A stretch of 54,381 nucleotides of DNA from Sulfurisoma sp. Lineage in GTDB: Bacteria; Pseudomonadota; Gammaproteobacteria; Burkholderiales; Rhodocyclaceae. Under the pieces are notes generated by a model that was not told where the DNA came from, searched no databases, and worked only from the letters and a program-made list of their open reading frames with translations. Positions 9,739 to 20,573 of this stretch are shown here, in pieces. The stretch lies in the NCBI GenBank assembly GCA_030691075.1, contig JAUYFI010000080.1:1-54381 (forward strand), in the 5' to 3' direction. Made by a program: the position numbers and the translations under genes. Numbering within the stretch: position 1 is the first letter of the stretch; each line of letters opens with the position of its first letter.

Positions 9739-10809
9739 ATGGCGATGAAGATTTGTGTTCTGCCGGGTGACGGCATCGGCCCCGAAATCACCGCCGAAGC
9801 GGTGCGCGTGCTGCAAGCCCTCGACCTGAAATTCGAAATGGAGGAGGCGCTGCTCGGCGGCTGCGCGGTGGATGCCACCGGCAATCCCTATCCCGAGGCC
9901 ACGCAGATGCTGGCGCGGGCGGCGGACGCCGTGCTGCTCGGTGCCGTCGGTGGACCGCAGTGGGACAACCATCCGCGCGAGCAGCGGCCGGAGCGCGGCC
10001 TGCTCGGAATCCGCAAGGATCTCGGCCTCTTCGCCAATCTGCGCCCGGCGATCCTCTACCCGGAACTGGCCAATGCCTCGACGCTCAAGCCCGAGGTGGT
10101 GGCGGGTCTGGACATCCTGATCGTGCGCGAGCTCACCGGCGACATCTATTTCGGCCAGCCGCGCGGCATCGAGATGCGCGACGTGGACGGCAAGCACCAG
10201 CGCTTCGGCTTCAACACCATGCACTACACCGAGAGCGAGATCCGCCGCATCGTGCGTGTCGCTTTCGACGCGTCGAGGAAGCGCAGCAAGCGCGTCTGCT
10301 CGGTCGACAAGATGAACGTGCTCGAATGCACCCAGCTTTGGCGCGACGTGGCCACCGAGGTCGGCGAGGAATATCCCGATGTGGAACTGTCGCACATGCT
10401 GGTCGACAATGCCGCGATGCAGCTGGTGAAGAACCCCAAGCAGTTCGACGTCATGGTCACCGGCAACATGTTCGGCGACATCCTCTCCGACGAGGCGTCG
10501 ATGTTGACCGGCTCCATCGGCATGCTGCCATCGGCCTCGCTCGACGAGAACAACAAGGGTCTCTACGAGCCATCGCACGGCTCGGCGCCCGACATCGCCG
10601 GCAAGGGCGTGGCCAATCCCTTGGCGACCATTCTTTCCGCGGCGATGATGTTGCGCTATACCTTCAATCGGGAGGCCGCGGCGCAGCGCGTCGAGGGCGC
10701 GGTGAAGAAGGTGCTGGCGCAGGGCTTGCGCACCGGCGACATTTATGAGCCGGGCATGAAGAAGGTCGGAACGAAGGAAATGGGCGACGCCGTGCTGGCG
10801 GCGCTGTGA
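9739..10809 (+). CDS. leuB: 3-isopropylmalate dehydrogenase
   Basis: 356 residues, full length. It oxidises and decarboxylates 3-isopropylmalate to 2-oxoisocaproate with NAD+. Features seen are [17 protein letters not shown], the substrate region [14 protein letters not shown], and the metal/NAD segment [20 protein letters not shown] followed by [14 protein letters not shown]. Third gene of leuCDB. A second in-frame ATG two codons in is an alternative start. leuA is not in the window. Confidence 0.98.
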   Translation: MAMKICVLPGDGIGPEITAEAVRVLQALDLKFEMEEALLGGCAVDATGNPYPEATQMLARAADAVLLGAVGGPQWDNHPREQRPERGLLGIRKDLGLFANLRPAILYPELANASTLKPEVVAGLDILIVRELTGDIYFGQPRGIEMRDVDGKHQRFGFNTMHYTESEIRRIVRVAFDASRKRSKRVCSVDKMNVLECTQLWRDVATEVGEEYPDVELSHMLVDNAAMQLVKNPKQFDVMVTGNMFGDILSDEASMLTGSIGMLPSASLDENNKGLYEPSHGSAPDIAGKGVANPLATILSAAMMLRYTFNREAAAQRVEGAVKKVLAQGLRTGDIYEPGMKKVGTKEMGDAVLAAL

Positions 10810-10833
10810 GATTCAATTGTTGAGGTGAGCATC

Positions 10834-11955
10834 ATGAAGAAGGTGGGACTGGTCGGATGGCGCGGCATGGTTGGCTCGGTGCTGATGCAGCGCATGCGCG
10901 AGGAAGGTGATTTCAAACTGATCGAGCCGGTGTTCTTCACCACATCGAACGTCGGCGGCAAGGGTCCGGCCGAGGCCGGCGGCGCGCCGCTCAAGGACGC
11001 GACGGACATCGAGGCCTTGCGCGCGCTCGACATCGTCATCACGACCCAAGGGGGCGACTACACGAAAGAGGTCTTCCCCAAGCTGCGCGCGGCCGGCTGG
11101 AACGGCTACTGGATCGATGCGGCTTCCAGCCTGCGCATGGCGGACGACGCCATCATCATCCTCGACCCGGTGAACCTCGACGTCATCAAGGCGGGCCTCG
11201 GCCGCGGCGTGAAGAACTACATCGGCGGCAACTGCACGGTGTCGCTGATGCTGATGGGCCTGGGCGGTCTGTTCCGCCACGACCTGGTCGAATGGGTTTC
11301 GGCAATGACCTACCAGGCGGCCTCGGGCGCCGGCGCGCAGAACATGCGCGAGCTGCTGGCGCAGATGGGCACGCTGCACGATGCGGTGAAGGCCGAGCTG
11401 GCCGATCCGGCCTCGGCCATTCTGGATATCGACCGCAAGGTGGTCGAGACCATGCGAGCCGCGTCCTTCCCGACGAAGAATTTCCGCGGCATGCCGCTGG
11501 CCGGCAGCCTGATCCCGTGGATCGATGTGCCGGTCGAGGGTGGCCAGTCGAAGGAGGAATGGAAGGGCGGCGCCGAGTGCAACAAGATTCTGGGCCGCCC
11601 GGCGTTTCGCACGCCCGGCAGCATTCCCATCGACGGCCTCTGCGTGCGCGTCGGCGCCATGCGCTGCCACTCGCAGGGCCTGACCATCAAGCTGAAGAAG
11701 GACGTGCCGCTCGACGAGGTCGGCGACATCCTGGCCAAGGCCAACGACTGGGTGAAGGTCGTGCCCAACGAGCGCGAGATTTCCGAGCGCGAACTGACCC
11801 CGGCGGCCGTCACCGGCACCCTGACCGTGCCCGTCGGCCGCTTGCACAAATTGGCGATGGGGCCGGAGTATCTCGGGGCGTTCACCTGTGGTGACCAGTT
11901 GCTGTGGGGCGCGGCCGAACCGCTGCGGCGCATGTTGCGCATCCTGTTGGATTGA
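10834..11955 (+). CDS. asd: Aspartate-semialdehyde dehydrogenase
   Basis: 373 residues from [20 protein letters not shown]. It makes aspartate semialdehyde for lysine, threonine, methionine and diaminopimelate synthesis. The active-site cysteine is in [12 protein letters not shown], and the longer C-terminal form is that of Gram-negative Asd. The frame is open from a GTG at 10825, but GAGGTGA just before the ATG at 10834 acts as ribosome binding site, so 10834 is chosen. The leuB-asd-fimV-truA order is a familiar betaproteobacterial arrangement. Confidence 0.97.
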   Translation: MKKVGLVGWRGMVGSVLMQRMREEGDFKLIEPVFFTTSNVGGKGPAEAGGAPLKDATDIEALRALDIVITTQGGDYTKEVFPKLRAAGWNGYWIDAASSLRMADDAIIILDPVNLDVIKAGLGRGVKNYIGGNCTVSLMLMGLGGLFRHDLVEWVSAMTYQAASGAGAQNMRELLAQMGTLHDAVKAELADPASAILDIDRKVVETMRAASFPTKNFRGMPLAGSLIPWIDVPVEGGQSKEEWKGGAECNKILGRPAFRTPGSIPIDGLCVRVGAMRCHSQGLTIKLKKDVPLDEVGDILAKANDWVKVVPNEREISERELTPAAVTGTLTVPVGRLHKLAMGPEYLGAFTCGDQLLWGAAEPLRRMLRILLD

Positions 11956-12062
11956 TGTTGTGCGGAATCGACGGCTTGTAGCTGATGCATCGGTTGAGCT
12001 TGCATCGCTATGTCTATGATGTTATTTTGATTGCTGGAAAAAGTTCCCCCCGGGGAGGCACC

Positions 12063-14855
12063 GTGCAAAAACGTCAAAAGCGAATCACTCTGAAAGCCAC
12101 CGTGCTCGCGGTGGCTTTGGCCGCTCTACCGCTCGCCGCTGGCGCAGCGGGACTGGGCAAGCTGACCGTTCTGTCAGCGTTTGGCCAGCCGCTCAAGGCG
12201 GAGGTCGATATCTCGGCTAGCCGCGAGGAGGTCGGAACCCTGTCGGCCCGCCTGGCGCCGTCCGAGGCATTCAAGCAGCAGGGGATCGACTATGTCGCGG
12301 CGCTATCCGGCGTGCGCATGGTTATCGACAAGCGAGCGAGCGGTCAGCCCTACATCCGCATCACCAGCGAGCGCGCTCTCAACGAGCCCTTCCTCGACCT
12401 GCTGGTCGAACTGTCCTGGGGCTCCGGCCGCCTAGTGCGCGAATACACATTTCTGCTCGATCCGCCGGCCGAAGTTACGCAGAAAGCGGTTGCCACGCCG
12501 GTGACTCCGCCGGAAACCAAGGCGGAGGCGAAGCCCGTCGCCACCGAGCCGGCGAAGCCGGCGGAGGCCACCGCGGAGGCTAAGCCGGAAGCCAAGGTCG
12601 AAGCCAAGGTCGAAGCCAAAGTGAAGGCCGGGGCCAGGGAAGCGGTCAAGTCCGCCGACGGTCGCGAGGTCAAGCGTGGCGACACGCTGGGCAAGATCGC
12701 CGCCGGGCTCAAGCCCGAGGGCATCAATCTCGATCAGATGCTGGTGGCATTGTTCCGCGGCAACCGGGATGCCTTCGACGGCGACAACATGAACCGCCTG
12801 CGCGCCGGCAAGATTCTCAAGATGCCGGAGCCCGAGCAGATCAAAGCCGTCGACGCGGCCGAGGCGCGCAAGATCGTCGTCGCCCAGTCGTCGGACTTCA
12901 ATGCCTATCGCCGCAAGCTGTCCGAGGCGGTCGCAAAGGCTCCGGTCAAGGAAGAGGCACCGAAGCAGGCTGCCGCCGGCAAGATTACGCCCAAGGTCGA
13001 GGAGAAGGCCCCGGTAGCGCCGGCAGGCAAGGACAAACTCGAGGTTTCCCGCACCGAGGCGGCGAAGGACGCCAAGGGCGGCAAGGTGCAAAGCCGCGTC
13101 GCCGCGCTCGAGGAAGATCTGGTCGCGCGCGACCGGGCGCTGAAGGAAGCCGCTAGCCGGGTCGCCGCGCTGGAGAAAAACATCGGCGACCTGAAGAAAC
13201 TCGCCGAACTCAAGAGCCCGGGCGCCACCCAGCTACAGCAGCAGGCGCAAAAGCCGGCCGAAGCCAAGAAGCCCGAACCTGCAGCCCCGGCCAAGCCGGC
13301 GGAAGCACCCAAGCCGGTCGAGGTCGCCAAGGCCGCCGCCGCGCCACCTGCCATCGTCGCGCCGGCGCTGACTCTGGCGAAGCCGGCCGAAGCTGCCAAG
13401 TCCGCCGAACCGCCGAAAGCGGTTGAAGCTCCCAAACCGGCTGAAGCCAAGCCTGCGGATGCCGCGAAGCCTGCCGATGCGGCTCCGTCGCCAGCGAAGA
13501 AGAAGCCTGTGCCGCCGCCCCCGCCGCCCGAGCCGACCTTCATGGAAGAGAACGGTCCGCTGGTGTTTGGCGGTGCTGGTGTCGTCGCCCTGCTGCTGGG
13601 CTATCTCGGCTTCACTGCCATCCGCAAGAAGCGTCAGGCCAAGGCCGCCGAGCCGGTGAGCGCGCTCACCGGGACCGATCTTTCGGCCAATTCGGTGTTC
13701 GGCACCACGGGTGGGCAAAGCGTCGATACGGGGGCCGCGCTGCATACCGATTTCGGTCAGGGCCCGAGCGGTGCCGAAGAGGGTGTCGACCCGGTGGCCG
13801 AAGCCGACGTCTACATGGCCTATGGCCGTGATGCCCAAGCCGAAGAAATACTGATTGAGGCGCTCAAGAAGGAACCGACGCGCCTCGCCATCCATCTCAA
13901 GCTGCTCGAAATCTACTCGGCGCGGCGCGCGGTCAAGTCGTTCGAGACGCTGGCGACGGACCTCAAGAGCCTTACCGGCGGCAGCGGTCAGAAATGGGAC
14001 AAGGCAGTGGTTATGGGCCGCGCGTTGGATCCGAACAACTCCCTCTACAGCGCGGCCTCGGCTGCACCGGCACCAGCTGCGGAGGAACTGCCGCCTGTAA
14101 GTCACAGTGCCTCCACGGTGATCCTGGCTCCCGATCAAACCGAAAAGATGCAGGCGACGGTGACCATGCCGGGCCAGTTGGCCCATATGGCAGCGGCGGC
14201 CGAGGCCAATCCGCCGGTGGAGGAGGTGGCATCGCTCGATTTCGACCTTGACCTCGGCGGTCCCGCCGAAGTCCCCGCAGTGGCACCGGGCGAGCCGGTC
14301 GCACCCGCCGCCGTGGAAACATCGGATATCGACTTCGATCTCGGTGCTCCCGCTGCCGAGCCGGTGAGAGCATCGTCCGCATTGCCCGAACCGGTGGCCG
14401 ACGGCCTCGACTTCGATCTCGGCCTGGGTGCCGAACCTGCCGCCGTGCCTGCTGGCGATCTTGGTATCGATTTCGCTCTGGATGCCGGCCCACCCGCGGT
14501 GGCCCCGGAGTCGGCGGCGACCGAGGTTGCCAGCGCTTCCGGCGGCCTCGATTTCGACTTTGACATCGGTGCGCCTGCTGCCGAGGCTCCCACGACGCCC
14601 GCCATACCGGCACCGGCGTTCGACCTCAGTGACATCAGTCTCGACCTTGGCGAACCTGCCGCCGAGACAGTTCCGGCCGCGACCGAGGCGCCGGCGGCGG
14701 ACAATCCCGAGGTGGCGACCAAGCTTGAGCTTGCCCAGGCCTACGAGGAAATGGGCGACAAGGACGGCGCGCGCGAATTGCTGCAGGAAGTCCTCAACGA
14801 GGGCGGTGCCGCGCAGCAGGAATCCGCCCGCGCCAGGCTCGCCCAGCTAGGCTAG
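12063..14855 (+). CDS. fimV: FimV-like polar hub / peptidoglycan-binding protein
   Basis: 930 residues from a GTG start with GGGGAGG four bases upstream. A signal peptide ends near LPLAAGAAG, followed by the conserved FimV N-terminal domain (LGKLTVLSAFGQPLKAEVDI). Next comes an Ala/Lys/Glu-rich repeat region and a LysM-type segment (VKRGDTLGKIAAGL). After a long Pro-rich linker lies one membrane segment (VFGGAGVVALLLGYLGF), and then a cytoplasmic part with TPR-like helices. The last 50 residues, from NPEVATKLELAQAYEEMGDK, form the characteristic FimV C-terminal domain. FimV-type proteins organise the cell pole, type IV pili and secretion. The cytoplasmic linker contains about six acidic DFDLG-type repeats (14236-14655). 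The open frame reaches back to 11985, but the signal peptide argues for 12063. Confidence 0.92.
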   Translation: MQKRQKRITLKATVLAVALAALPLAAGAAGLGKLTVLSAFGQPLKAEVDISASREEVGTLSARLAPSEAFKQQGIDYVAALSGVRMVIDKRASGQPYIRITSERALNEPFLDLLVELSWGSGRLVREYTFLLDPPAEVTQKAVATPVTPPETKAEAKPVATEPAKPAEATAEAKPEAKVEAKVEAKVKAGAREAVKSADGREVKRGDTLGKIAAGLKPEGINLDQMLVALFRGNRDAFDGDNMNRLRAGKILKMPEPEQIKAVDAAEARKIVVAQSSDFNAYRRKLSEAVAKAPVKEEAPKQAAAGKITPKVEEKAPVAPAGKDKLEVSRTEAAKDAKGGKVQSRVAALEEDLVARDRALKEAASRVAALEKNIGDLKKLAELKSPGATQLQQQAQKPAEAKKPEPAAPAKPAEAPKPVEVAKAAAAPPAIVAPALTLAKPAEAAKSAEPPKAVEAPKPAEAKPADAAKPADAAPSPAKKKPVPPPPPPEPTFMEENGPLVFGGAGVVALLLGYLGFTAIRKKRQAKAAEPVSALTGTDLSANSVFGTTGGQSVDTGAALHTDFGQGPSGAEEGVDPVAEADVYMAYGRDAQAEEILIEALKKEPTRLAIHLKLLEIYSARRAVKSFETLATDLKSLTGGSGQKWDKAVVMGRALDPNNSLYSAASAAPAPAAEELPPVSHSASTVILAPDQTEKMQATVTMPGQLAHMAAAAEANPPVEEVASLDFDLDLGGPAEVPAVAPGEPVAPAAVETSDIDFDLGAPAAEPVRASSALPEPVADGLDFDLGLGAEPAAVPAGDLGIDFALDAGPPAVAPESAATEVASASGGLDFDFDIGAPAAEAPTTPAIPAPAFDLSDISLDLGEPAAETVPAATEAPAADNPEVATKLELAQAYEEMGDKDGARELLQEVLNEGGAAQQESARARLAQLG

Positions 14856-14858
14856 CCC

Positions 14859-15551
14859 ATGACCAGCCGCGGGGCGGTTCCCGCCCCCGCGGCCTCGCGC
14901 GCTCTTGGCGCCTCCGGTGTTTCTGTTGCCGCAGTTCCTTTCCGTGCCGTGAGCCTGCATCCCGCCGTCTGGATCGCGGGCTGGGGTGTCGGCGCCATGC
15001 TGCTCCAGAGTCTCGAACTGCGCTGGCTCGCCGTGCTGTCAGCGCCGACTTTTCTCCTGGTCGGCCGCTACGCCGCGCGCGATGCGCTGCGCCTGGTCCG
15101 GCGCGCGCGCTGGCTGCTGCTCACCGTCGCCGTGCTGTTCGTCCTCGCCACCCCGGGCGAGCGTCTGCCCGGGCCAGTGGGCGCCGCCGGCCTGACTGTC
15201 GACGGTGTCGCCATCGCGGCCGAGCATGTGCTGCGCCTGCTGTTGCTGCTGACCACCCTGGCCTGGCTCCTGCGCGCACTGCGCCACGATGGCCTGATCG
15301 CTGGCCTGCACTGTCTGTTGCAGCCGCTGGGCCGGTTGCGCGATCGCATCGTCGTGCGCCTCCTGCTGGCCCTGGAATACGTCGACAACGAGCAACTGGC
15401 GCGGGACTGGCGGGCCTGGCTTCACGCCGGCGGGGACGAAGGGACCGAAAAGGTTCGGCTGGCCGTGGTGGAACTGCGCGCGATGGATCGCGTTGCCCTG
15501 GCTGTTTGCGGCGCGGTCGCATTGCTGGCCGCGTTTCCGGCGGTAGTGTGA
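14859..15551 (+). CDS. Membrane protein distantly like EcfT/CbiQ
   Basis: 230 residues with about five hydrophobic segments (for example [54 protein letters not shown]). A cytoplasmic stretch [20 protein letters not shown] resembles the coupling helices of energy-coupling-factor transporter T components. No ABC ATPase or S component is adjacent, so transport function is only a suggestion. It begins three bases after fimV and its stop is one base before the truA GTG, so it belongs to that run. Its N-terminal 30 residues are Ala/Ser-rich and may not be a real signal. A diverged R1 repeat copy lies at 15029-15054. Confidence 0.7.
   Translation: MTSRGAVPAPAASRALGASGVSVAAVPFRAVSLHPAVWIAGWGVGAMLLQSLELRWLAVLSAPTFLLVGRYAARDALRLVRRARWLLLTVAVLFVLATPGERLPGPVGAAGLTVDGVAIAAEHVLRLLLLLTTLAWLLRALRHDGLIAGLHCLLQPLGRLRDRIVVRLLLALEYVDNEQLARDWRAWLHAGGDEGTEKVRLAVVELRAMDRVALAVCGAVALLAAFPAVV
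15029..15054 (+). repeat. Dispersed short repeat R1, diverged copy in the EcfT-like gene
   Basis: 26 bases matching the R1 consensus with three mismatches. CGCCGTGC at the left and CAGCGCCGACTTTT at the right are conserved. It encodes LAVLSAPTF in the membrane protein. Confidence 0.5.
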
Positions 15552-15552
15552 A

Positions 15553-16332
15553 GTGAGAATCGCGCTGGGTGTCGAGTACGACGGCACAACCTTCGCCGGC
15601 TGGCAGTCGCAGACCCACGGCAATACCGTTCAGGATGCGCTGGAAGAAGCGCTGGGCCGGATTGCCGCCACCCCCGTGCGCGTCGCCTGCGCCGGTCGCA
15701 CCGATGCCGGTGTACATGCGCTGGCTCAGGTCGTTCATTTCGATGTTGCCGTCGACCGCCCGGACAGCGCGTGGGTTCGCGGCGTCAACAGCTATCTGCC
15801 GCCGCAGGTGGCGGTGCGCTGGGCGCGGCCCGTGGCCGACGACTTCCATGCGCGCTTCTGCGCGCTGTCGCGCAGCTATCGTTATATATTGCTCAACCGC
15901 CCGGTGCGGCCCGCCGTCCAGCATGGCCGCGTCGGCTGGTTTCACCACACGCTCGACGTCGATGCCATGAGCGAGGCCGCCCGCCTGCTGCTCGGCGAGC
16001 ACGACTTCTCGGCCTTTCGCGCCGCCGAGTGCCAGGCGAAATCGCCCGTCAAGCACTGTTACCGGGCCGACGTCGCACGCGACGGCGAACTCGTGACTTT
16101 CGACTTCCGCGCCAATGCCTTCCTCCACCACATGGTGCGCAACATCGTCGGCGCGCTGGTGTATGTCGGCAAGGGCAATCATTCGCCGCAATGGATGGCC
16201 GAACTGCTGGCGAGCCGCGACCGCGCGCGCGGGGCGCCGACCTTCGATCCGGCCGGACTCTATTTCGCCAGCGTCGAGTACGCGCCGGAATGGGGACTGC
16301 CGCCGCCGGGCGGGATTATCATCCGCCCATGA
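15553..16332 (+). CDS. truA: tRNA pseudouridine(38-40) synthase
   Basis: 259 residues from a GTG start one base after the preceding stop. It modifies U38-U40 in the anticodon arm of tRNAs. Family motifs seen are [17 protein letters not shown], the catalytic aspartate in [19 protein letters not shown], and the C-terminal [22 protein letters not shown]. Length is normal. The stop overlaps the trpF start (ATGA). Confidence 0.97.
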   Translation: MRIALGVEYDGTTFAGWQSQTHGNTVQDALEEALGRIAATPVRVACAGRTDAGVHALAQVVHFDVAVDRPDSAWVRGVNSYLPPQVAVRWARPVADDFHARFCALSRSYRYILLNRPVRPAVQHGRVGWFHHTLDVDAMSEAARLLLGEHDFSAFRAAECQAKSPVKHCYRADVARDGELVTFDFRANAFLHHMVRNIVGALVYVGKGNHSPQWMAELLASRDRARGAPTFDPAGLYFASVEYAPEWGLPPPGGIIIRP

Positions 16333-16959
16333 AATCGCGCACCCGCATCAAGATCTGCGGCATCACGCGCAGCCCGGATCTGCATGCCGCCGTCGATGCC
16401 GGCGCCGACGCGCTGGGCTTCGTCTTCTATCCACCCAGCCCGCGCTTCGTGGCGCTTGATGTTGCCGCGCGCCTGTGCGGCGAGGTTCCGCCCTTCGTCA
16501 GCCGCGTCGGCCTGTTCGTCAACGCCGAGCCGGCCGTCGTGCGCGAGACATTGGCCGTGGTGCCGCTCGATCTGCTGCAATTCCACGGCGACGAAGATGC
16601 CGCCTACTGCCAGCAGTTCGGCAAACCCTATATCAAGGCGGCGCGGGTTCGTCCGGGGCTCGATTTGGTAGAATTCGCGCGCTCGTTCTCCTCTGCCCGC
16701 GGGCTGCTGCTCGATGCCTACGTCGAAGGCTACGGCGGCGCGGGACAGACCTTCGACTGGAGCCTGATTCCGCGCCGGCTGCCGCTGCCCATGGTGCTGT
16801 CCGGCGGGCTGACCCCGGTCAATGTGCGCGAGGCTGTCGTCAAGTTGCGGCCATGGGCCGTGGATGTCAGCAGCGGCGTGGAGGCAGCCAAAGGCGTCAA
16901 GGATGCCGAAAAGATCGCGGCCTTCGTCGCGGCGGTACAGGAAGCGGATGCTCAAACGG

Positions 16960-16967
<8 letters not shown>
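16329..16967 (+). CDS. trpF: Phosphoribosylanthranilate isomerase
   Basis: 212 residues starting [18 protein letters not shown]. It converts N-phosphoribosylanthranilate to the carboxyphenylamino-deoxyribulose phosphate in tryptophan synthesis. The catalytic cysteine is in KICGIT, and other TIM-barrel signatures are [23 protein letters not shown] and [10 protein letters not shown]. The start overlaps truA by four bases and the end overlaps trpB by eight bases, so truA-trpF-trpB is tightly coupled. Confidence 0.97.
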
Positions 16968-18165
<1,198 letters not shown>

Positions 18166-18269
18166 GCGAGTTCATCAATCTGCAGCGCGACGGTAACAAG
18201 GCCAAACCCTACCAGGTGAGGCAAGTCCGCGCCGTTATAGTGAAATATCGACTGGCGAAGGAGGAGTGA
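18166..18269 (+). pseudogene. 3' remnant of a HicA-family toxin gene
   Basis: Directly after the trpB stop, in another frame, an open stretch encodes SEFINLQRDGNKAKPYQVRQ followed by VRAVIVKYRLAKEE and a stop. From memory this matches the C-terminal third of HicA-type toxins, which contain NLQ-GxKAKPYQVxQVRxVI near their end. The N-terminal part, including the catalytic histidine region, is absent: the preceding codons in this frame are shifted trpB sequence. The stop TGA overlaps the next ATG (TGATG), the usual hicA-hicB junction, which supports the call. No toxin activity is expected. A database search would settle the homology. Confidence 0.65.
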
Positions 18270-18488
18270 TGGATCGCTACGAGGTCATCATCTACTGGAG
18301 CGAGGATGACGTCGCCTTCGTTGCCGAGGTGCCGGAACTGCCGGGCTGCATGGCGCATGGCGCATGGCGCAAGCCGACAGGAAGCGCTTGCCAACATCGA
18401 CGATGCGATCGCCCTGTGGCTCGACACGGCGCGCGAATTCGGGCGTCCCATTCCGGAGCCGAAGGGTGCCCGGTTGATGTTTGCTTGA
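18269..18488 (+). pseudogene. HicB-family antitoxin gene, frameshifted by a 7-bp repeat
   Basis: The first frame reads MDRYEVIIYWSEDDVAFVAE, then VPELPGCMAHG, the typical HicB opening. It then shifts into an unrelated sequence. The correct continuation SRQEALANIDDAIALWLDTA, then REFGRPIPEPKGARLMFA, is found one frame over. The switch occurs at three tandem copies of ATGGCGC (18350-18370); with two copies the gene would read PGCMAHGASRQEALANIDDA without interruption. A good ribosome binding site (AAGGAGGAG) precedes the ATG, and its start overlaps the hicA remnant. A truncated N-terminal product could still be made. Confidence 0.85.
18350..18370 (+). repeat. Three tandem copies of the 7-mer ATGGCGC
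   Basis: Copies at 18350-18356, 18357-18363 and 18364-18370 are identical. Seven is not a multiple of three, so each gain or loss shifts the frame of the hicB-like gene. Two copies restore a full-length antitoxin. Confidence 0.95.
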
Positions 18489-18499
18489 GACTGAATTGA

Positions 18500-19312
18500 A
18501 TGAGCCGCATCGCAACGACATTTGAAAGACTCCGGATACAGGGCCGCAAGGCGCTGATTCCCTTCATTACCGCCGGCGATCCCGAGCCGGGCCAGACGCT
18601 GCCGTTGATGCAGGCGCTGGTCGCGGGCGGCGCCGACATCATCGAGCTCGGCGTGCCGTTCTCCGACCCGATGGCCGACGGCCCGACCATCCAGCGTGCC
18701 TCCGAGCGGGCGCTGACCTACGGCACGTCCCTGCGCATCGTGCTCGGCATGGTGCGCGAGTTCCGCAAGCATGACGCGGCGACGCCGGTCGTGCTGATGG
18801 GCTACGCCAACCCCGTCGAGGCCTACGGTGCCGAAGCTTTCGCCCGCGATGCCAGGGCGGCCGGCGTGGATGGCGCGCTGATCGTCGACTACCCGCCCGA
18901 GGAGTGCGCGGAGTTCGCCGCGACGCTCAAGGCCGCCGGCCTCGATCCGATCTTCCTGCTGGCGCCGACCTCGGTCGAGGCGCGCTACGCCCAAGTGGGC
19001 GCCATGGGCAGCGGCTACATCTACTATGTGTCGCTCAAGGGCGTTACCGGTTCGGCCGCCATCGACCTCGACGACGTGGCGCGGCGCATCCCCAATATTC
19101 GGGATAAAGTCGGCCTGCCGGTCGGCGTCGGCTTCGGTATCCGCGACGCCGCGAGCGCGGCGCGCATCGCCAGTGTGGCCGATGCCGTGGTCATCGGCAG
19201 CCGCATCATCGAAATCATCGAACAGAGCCCGTCCGGCGAAGCGCCGGCGCGTGTCACGGAATTCCTGCGCGGCGTGCGCGCCGCGATGGACGCGAAAGGA
19301 AAATCGGCATGA
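18500..19312 (+). CDS. trpA: Tryptophan synthase alpha chain
   Basis: 270 residues from [20 protein letters not shown]. It cleaves indole-glycerol phosphate to indole for TrpB. The catalytic glutamate is in [18 protein letters not shown] and the catalytic aspartate in [14 protein letters not shown]. The phosphate loop [11 protein letters not shown] is present. The segment [13 protein letters not shown] has alanine where YYNP or YLNP is common. The stop overlaps accD by four bases. Transcription from trpB must pass through the hicAB relic, or trpA-accD has its own promoter; none is obvious. Confidence 0.97.
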   Translation: MSRIATTFERLRIQGRKALIPFITAGDPEPGQTLPLMQALVAGGADIIELGVPFSDPMADGPTIQRASERALTYGTSLRIVLGMVREFRKHDAATPVVLMGYANPVEAYGAEAFARDARAAGVDGALIVDYPPEECAEFAATLKAAGLDPIFLLAPTSVEARYAQVGAMGSGYIYYVSLKGVTGSAAIDLDDVARRIPNIRDKVGLPVGVGFGIRDAASAARIASVADAVVIGSRIIEIIEQSPSGEAPARVTEFLRGVRAAMDAKGKSA

Positions 19313-20172
19313 GCTGGATCCAGAAACTGCTGCCGCCCAAGATCAAGCGCAGCGAGGGCGCGAGGAAGGCCATGCCCGAGGGCCTGTGGTCGAAATGCCC
19401 GGCCTGCGAGGCCGTGCTCTACAGTTCCGACCTGGAAAACAATCTCAACGTCTGCCCCAAGTGCGGCCATCACCACCGGCTGCGCGCCCGCGCCCGGCTC
19501 GATCTGCTGCTCGATCCCGAGGGCCGCTTCGAGATCGGCGCCGAGGTGCTGCCGCTCGATCCGCTCAAGTTCAAGGACGGCAAGCGCTACATCGACCGGC
19601 TGGCCGCCGCCAATGCCGATACCGACGAGACCGATGCGCTGATCGTCATGCAGGGCGCGATCAAGACGGTGCAGGTCGTCGTCGCCTGCTTCGAGTTCGA
19701 GTTCATGGGCGGTTCCATGGGCGCGGTGGTGGGCGAGCGTTTCGTGCGCGGCGTCAAGGCCGCCATCGAGCAGCAGTTGCCCTTCATCTGCATCACCGCC
19801 TCGGGCGGCGCCCGCATGCAGGAAGGCCTGTTCTCGCTGATGCAGATGGCCAAGACCACGGCTGCGGCAAGCCAGCTGGCGCGGCACGGCCTGCCCTTCA
19901 TCACCGTGCTCACCGACCCGACCATGGGCGGCGTCTCGGCGTCTTTCGCCTTCGTCGGCGATGTCGTGATGGCCGAGCCCGGCGCGCTGATCGGCTTCGC
20001 CGGTCCGCGCGTGATCGAGCAGACCGTGCGCGAGACGCTGCCGGCGGGCTTTCAGCGTTCCGAGTTCCTGATCGAAAAAGGCGCCATCGACATGATCGTC
20101 GACCGCCGCGAGATGCGGGATCGGCTGGCTTCGGTCATCACGCTGTTGCAGCGGGTGCCGGCGGTTCAATGA
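19309..20172 (+). CDS. accD: Acetyl-CoA carboxylase carboxyltransferase beta subunit
   Basis: 287 residues. It carries the N-terminal zinc ribbon (CPAC and [10 protein letters not shown]) and the carboxyltransferase core ([48 protein letters not shown]). It forms the AccA2D2 carboxyltransferase for malonyl-CoA production. The ATG overlaps the trpA stop. In related genomes accD is, as I recall, followed directly by folC; here the two are about 12.2 kb apart. Confidence 0.98.
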   Translation: MSWIQKLLPPKIKRSEGARKAMPEGLWSKCPACEAVLYSSDLENNLNVCPKCGHHHRLRARARLDLLLDPEGRFEIGAEVLPLDPLKFKDGKRYIDRLAAANADTDETDALIVMQGAIKTVQVVVACFEFEFMGGSMGAVVGERFVRGVKAAIEQQLPFICITASGGARMQEGLFSLMQMAKTTAAASQLARHGLPFITVLTDPTMGGVSASFAFVGDVVMAEPGALIGFAGPRVIEQTVRETLPAGFQRSEFLIEKGAIDMIVDRREMRDRLASVITLLQRVPAVQ

Positions 20173-20212
20173 TGGGTTTGGCGCTTGCCGGGACTCGCCC
20201 CGGCGGGCGAGG

Positions 20213-20240
20213 TACTTTCTTGCTGCGCGGCAAGAAAGTA
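20213..20240. repeat. Perfect 11-bp inverted repeat (hairpin) after accD
   Basis: TACTTTCTTGC, a six-base loop TGCGCG, then GCAAGAAAGTA: arms are perfectly complementary. It lies 40 bases after the accD stop. There is no T-run, so it is not a classical terminator, though it could stop or stabilise transcripts from either side. Confidence 0.85.
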
Positions 20241-20430
20241 CCCAAAGAACCGCGCAACACCGCTGCCCCGGCCCTGCGGGCTTCCCTCGCTCCGGGCCGC
20301 CAGTCCGGCCGGCCGCCGAACTCGCCTTCGGCTCAAACAACGCGGCCGGACATTCCCGGACTGACGTCCCTCCGCTCGGCGGGGCAAGAGGGGATGAGGA
20401 ATGCTCCGTGCGCAGTTTTACTGCCTCATG

Positions 20431-20456
20431 CGCCGTGTCGCCAGCGCCGACTTTTT
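20431..20456 (+). repeat. Dispersed short repeat R1, intergenic copy at the island edge
   Basis: CGCCGTGT then CGCCAGCGCCGACTTTTT: one mismatch to the identical copies in folC and lpxH. It lies between accD and the helicase gene. Confidence 0.8.
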
Positions 20457-20573
20457 CATGTGGAAACTTTCGGCCAATGGACGGTCGGAGCCACAAAGTC
20501 ACTCTGCCGAACGACCGGATCACACCACAAAGCGGTCACCGATTCATCCGAGTGACGGCTTGGAGGCGGTTTG

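Larger units (their letters stand above)
20173..20573. other. 401-base non-coding interval with an interspersed-repeat-like segment
   Basis: No convincing gene. The first part (about 20200-20400) holds a strong hairpin and GC-rich sequence (CCCAAAGAACCGCGCAACAC and beyond). I recall similar sequence between genes of other Betaproteobacteria as an interspersed repeat, but I cannot verify this here. The second part holds an R1 repeat copy (20431-20456). Short open frames such as 20401-20712 look like chance. It marks the left boundary of the accessory island. Confidence 0.5.

Noticed and set aside
8281-10578. 765-codon minus-strand frame opposite leuC, leuD and leuB
   Set aside because: Antisense to three well-identified leucine genes.
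12540-12650. Short repeats in fimV as a possible CRISPR or minisatellite
   Set aside because: They encode in-frame EAKVEAKVEA linker repeats, with no spacers; a protein low-complexity region.
19026-20555. 509-codon plus-strand frame across trpA, accD and the intergenic region
   Set aside because: Out of frame with trpA and accD, Arg/Ala-rich, no domain.
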